DNA of 46,209 bases. It comes from Burkholderiales bacterium. Lineage in GTDB: Bacteria > Pseudomonadota > Gammaproteobacteria > Burkholderiales > Burkholderiaceae_D. Made by a program: the position numbers and the translations under genes. Below the pieces are notes generated by a model. The model did no database searches and was not told the DNA's origin. It saw nothing but the letters and a program-made list of their open reading frames with translations. The DNA lies in NCBI GenBank assembly GCA_016177875.1, contig JACOUL010000005.1, forward strand, positions 1 through 46,209, read 5' to 3'. Numbering within the stretch: position 1 is the first letter of the stretch; each line of letters starts with the position of its first letter. Shown piece by piece: positions 43,662 to 46,209 of the stretch.

Positions 43662-46037
43662 ATGAGCACGGTTCTAGGCACCAAATCAGAAGGCACATCG
43701 GCAGGAAGTCCGGACGATCGTCTGAGTTTCTTTCAAAAGCTGCAGACCGTCACCAATAAGATTCACGCAACCGGCAATCTTGAGCAGATCATGCTTGAGC
43801 TGCCGGCGGATATTTGCGATCTCTTTAATTGCGACCGCATCACCATTTACGCAGTCAGCGACGACAAGAAATTCATCATTTCCAAGATAAAGAGCGGATT
43901 GAATTCGTTCTCGGACATCGAACTGCCGATCTCCACGCAGAGTATGGCCGGTTACGTGGCACTGCACAAACGGATCATCCGCATTGCCGACGTCTATGAT
44001 GAAGAAGAACTGAAGTCCTACAATCCTCGTTTGAACTTCTTGCGCGAAGTGGACAAACGCACCGGTTACCGCACCAAACAAATGCTGCTTGCGCCGCTTC
44101 TGGACGCGCAAAATAGCGAGCTGCTTGGGGTTATCCAATTAATTAATAATCGTTCCGGTCTGCCGTTCTCGACGATTGCGGAAGAAGGCGTTAAGGAATT
44201 GTGCGCCACCTTAGCGATCGCCTTTGTTCAGCGACTCAAGCCTTCGCCGCTGGTACGATCCAAATATGATTCGCTGGTGGCGGACGCCGTGCTTTCCGCT
44301 CCAGAATTCGAATTGGCGACGCGTTCCGCTCGACGCAAAAATGTCGATATTGAAGAAGTTCTCATCAGCGAATTCCAGGTGCCTTTGCCCACTATCGGGC
44401 AAGCACTGTCGAAATTCTTCGGCGTGCCTTACGAATCGTTTAAGGGGGATCGCGTCAAGCCGGTCGATTTCCTGAAGAATCTCAAACGCGACTATATCGA
44501 ACAAAACCAATGGCTGCCGCTGGACGATACTAAAGAAGGCATGGTAATTCTTGCGCTCGATCCGGAACGCATCAAAGGCAGCCGCGTCCTGAACAACATT
44601 TTCCCTAAAGCGCGATTCGTCTACCGCGTTACGACGAATCGTGAGTTCCAGCAAACGCTCGACCAATTTTTTGGCGCTGTAGAAGACACCACATCCGTCG
44701 GCGATCTGCTATCCGGGATGGAGGAAGGGGATGACGAAGGAGGCGAGAATCCCGAAAACGAATTATCGGCCGCCGCCGACAACGAGCTGGTTAAGCTGGT
44801 AAACAAGGTCATCATGGATGCCTACCGGCTCGGCGCATCGGATATTCATATCGAGCCTCGCCCCGGCAAAGAAAAAGTGCAAATCCGCATCCGCCGCGAT
44901 GGCTCGCTTGAACCTTATATCGAAATCCCGGCCAGCTATAAAAGCGCGCTAGCGGCTCGATTGAAGATTATGTGCGACCTCGATATTTCCGAGCGCCGCA
45001 AACCGCAAGACGGAAAGATCAAGTTCAAGAAATTCGCGCCCCTCGACATTGAGTTGCGCGTAGCCACGATCCCCTCTGCCGGCGGCGTTGAAGACATTGT
45101 TATGCGTATCCTGGCGGCCGGCGAACCGATTCCGCTGGATAAACTGGGCGTACTACCGCACAACCTGGAACGCTTGAAAGGCGCTGTCAGCAAACCCTAC
45201 GGCCTGTTCTTCGTGTGCGGTCCGACCGGTTCCGGTAAGACCACAACCCTGCACTCGGTGCTGAATTTTCTGAACACGCCGGATACCAAGATCTGGACTG
45301 CAGAAGATCCGGTGGAAATTACGCAAAAAGGCCTGCGCCAGGTGCAAGTCAATAAGAAGGCCGGACTTGATTTTGCCACGGCGATGCGCGCCTTCCTGCG
45401 CGCCGACCCGGACGTGATCATGGTAGGTGAGATGCGCGATAAAGAAACGGTCTCGATGGGTATCGAAGCGTCGCTGACCGGTCACTTGGTGTTCTCAACG
45501 CTGCATACCAACAGCGCGCCGGAATCGATCGTGCGCTTGCTGGATATGGGCATGGACCCGTTCAACTTTGCCGACGCACTACTCGGCATTCTGGCGCAAC
45601 GCCTTGCAAAACGCCTGTGCTCGAAGTGCAAGATGGCCTATAACCCGACGGCAGAAGAGCTGCAAGCATTGATGCGGGAATATTGCGAAGAATTATTGAA
45701 TACCGAGGCCTTTAAAAAAGACGCCAAAGGCAGCATGGAAGCCGTATTCGCCCGCTGGAAGAAGGACTATGCCAACAACGACAAGGGGCAATTCACGCTT
45801 TACAAAGCAGTCGGTTGCGATCAATGTTCCGGCGGCTACAAAGGCCGCGTCGGTTTGCATGAACTGATGCTCGGGACCGATAGATTGAAGAAGCTGCTGC
45901 AAGAGCATGCTCGTGTTGCGCAATTGCTGGCGGTAGCACTCGAAGACGGCATGCTGACCCTGAAGATGGACGGTATTGAAAAAATATTGTCCGGCATTAC
46001 CGACATCAAGCAGGTTCGAGCCGTTTGTATTAAGTAA
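43662..46037 (+). CDS. GspE/PilB-type ATPase with N-terminal GAF domain
   Basis: The 791-residue protein has a GAF domain (about 22-195, with GVIQLINNRSGLPFS), a MshEN/T2SSE N-terminal domain (about 205-345), an acidic linker, and the secretion ATPase core. Walker A is GPTGSGKTTTLHS near 520 and Walker B DPDVIMVGEMRD near 582, with an AEDPVE Asp box and a tetracysteine zinc site (CSKC near 653, CDQC near 718). It is an orphan: no gspD, pilC or pilin gene is adjacent. It is divergent from the phosphodiesterase-like gene across 76 bases. A strong terminator follows. Confidence 0.95.
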   Translation: MSTVLGTKSEGTSAGSPDDRLSFFQKLQTVTNKIHATGNLEQIMLELPADICDLFNCDRITIYAVSDDKKFIISKIKSGLNSFSDIELPISTQSMAGYVALHKRIIRIADVYDEEELKSYNPRLNFLREVDKRTGYRTKQMLLAPLLDAQNSELLGVIQLINNRSGLPFSTIAEEGVKELCATLAIAFVQRLKPSPLVRSKYDSLVADAVLSAPEFELATRSARRKNVDIEEVLISEFQVPLPTIGQALSKFFGVPYESFKGDRVKPVDFLKNLKRDYIEQNQWLPLDDTKEGMVILALDPERIKGSRVLNNIFPKARFVYRVTTNREFQQTLDQFFGAVEDTTSVGDLLSGMEEGDDEGGENPENELSAAADNELVKLVNKVIMDAYRLGASDIHIEPRPGKEKVQIRIRRDGSLEPYIEIPASYKSALAARLKIMCDLDISERRKPQDGKIKFKKFAPLDIELRVATIPSAGGVEDIVMRILAAGEPIPLDKLGVLPHNLERLKGAVSKPYGLFFVCGPTGSGKTTTLHSVLNFLNTPDTKIWTAEDPVEITQKGLRQVQVNKKAGLDFATAMRAFLRADPDVIMVGEMRDKETVSMGIEASLTGHLVFSTLHTNSAPESIVRLLDMGMDPFNFADALLGILAQRLAKRLCSKCKMAYNPTAEELQALMREYCEELLNTEAFKKDAKGSMEAVFARWKKDYANNDKGQFTLYKAVGCDQCSGGYKGRVGLHELMLGTDRLKKLLQEHARVAQLLAVALEDGMLTLKMDGIEKILSGITDIKQVRAVCIK

Positions 46038-46038
46038 G

Positions 46039-46072
46039 AAAATAAGAGGCAGTGCAAGCTGCCTCTTATTTT
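46039..46072. terminator. Bidirectional intrinsic terminator
   Basis: AAAATAAGAGGCAG (46039-46052) and its exact reverse complement (46059-46072) enclose a 6-base loop. The A-run on one side and T-run on the other make it a terminator for both the GspE-like gene and the convergent gene at the right edge. Confidence 0.9.
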
Positions 46073-46075
46073 GAT

Positions 46076-46209
46076 CTACCGGACTTCGCAATCCGCATTA
46101 TTCTGTTGAGCATTGCCGCTGCTGCCGCCTTGCCCTCCCACTACGGCTGAAAACTTCGCCGGCGGCGTAAATTGCATCCCCGGATTCGCCGGCAAGATCA
46201 CCGGCGGTA
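46076..46209 (-). CDS. C-terminus of an unidentified protein (partial)
   Basis: On the minus strand an open frame runs from the window edge to TAG at 46076-46078. It gives about 43 residues: PPVILPANPGMQFTPPAKF, a G/S/N/Q-rich patch and an ending NNADCEVR. The stop lies directly beside the shared terminator, as expected of a real 3' end. Low-complexity content allows no identification, and most of the gene is outside the window. Confidence 0.45.
   Translation of the reverse strand, partial: PPVILPANPGMQFTPPAKFSAVVGGQGGSSGNAQQNNADCEVR

Overview
The window is a flagellar and chemotaxis island from a betaproteobacterium, most likely a Burkholderiales member of the Oxalobacteraceae (Herminiimonas/Herbaspirillum/Collimonas-like). 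This rests on the flhDC master regulator together with flhF-flhG, a second MotC/MotD stator, a CheD-containing che operon, and the gene order. Base composition looks uniform. I see no tRNA, rRNA, CRISPR array, complete insertion sequence or prophage. Taxonomy is inference from gene content only.

Layout. (1) 220-10827, minus strand: rod, hook, P/L-ring and hook-filament-junction genes flgBCDEFGHIJKL; flgKL has its own sigma-28 promoter. (2) 10852-12791, plus strand: flgA, flgM, flgN, divergent from flgB, with sigma-28-type promoters before flgA and flgM and a perfect 17-bp hairpin between them. (3) 13019-14445: a small winged-helix-like protein and a convergent secreted pentapeptide-repeat protein. 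(4) 14499-22184, minus: flhB-flhA-flhF-flhG-fliA-motC-motD, tightly overlapped. (5) 22325-22441: a large intergenic palindrome, MITE-like. (6) 22440-36962, minus: flhD-flhC-membrane methyltransferase-motA-motB-CheZ-like gene (interrupted)-cheY-cheA-cheW-MCP-cheR-cheD-cheB, then cheY-cheZ and an EAL/HDOD protein. (7) 36963-37511: a long non-coding leader with two tandem sigma-28-type promoters facing flhD and several hairpins. (8) 37512-46037: galT, a CHASE2 adenylate cyclase, a GAF/HD-GYP protein, a class II cyclic-nucleotide phosphodiesterase-like protein and, divergently, a GAF/GspE ATPase closed by a strong terminator. A partial gene enters from the right edge.

How it works together. FlhDC turns on basal-body genes. 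FliA (sigma-28) is held by FlgM until the hook is complete, then reads late promoters. Here those promoters appear before flgKL, flgA and flgM, and also before flhDC itself, which would close a feedback loop from the late sigma factor to the master regulator and, by read-through, to motAB and the che genes. MCP, CheW and CheA signal through two CheY proteins; CheR, CheB and CheD adapt the receptor; CheZ ends the signal. A second CheZ-like gene is split by an in-frame TGA.

Most interesting observations: the paired sigma-28 promoters upstream of flhDC; the TGA that cuts the CheZ-like protein between its phosphatase motif and its tail; the GD(V/I)ELF C-terminus shared by that protein and CheD; the FlhG that keeps its FlhF-activating helix but has lost its P-loop; and a compact cyclic-nucleotide module (cyclase, phosphodiesterase, two GAF-domain outputs) beside the motility genes.
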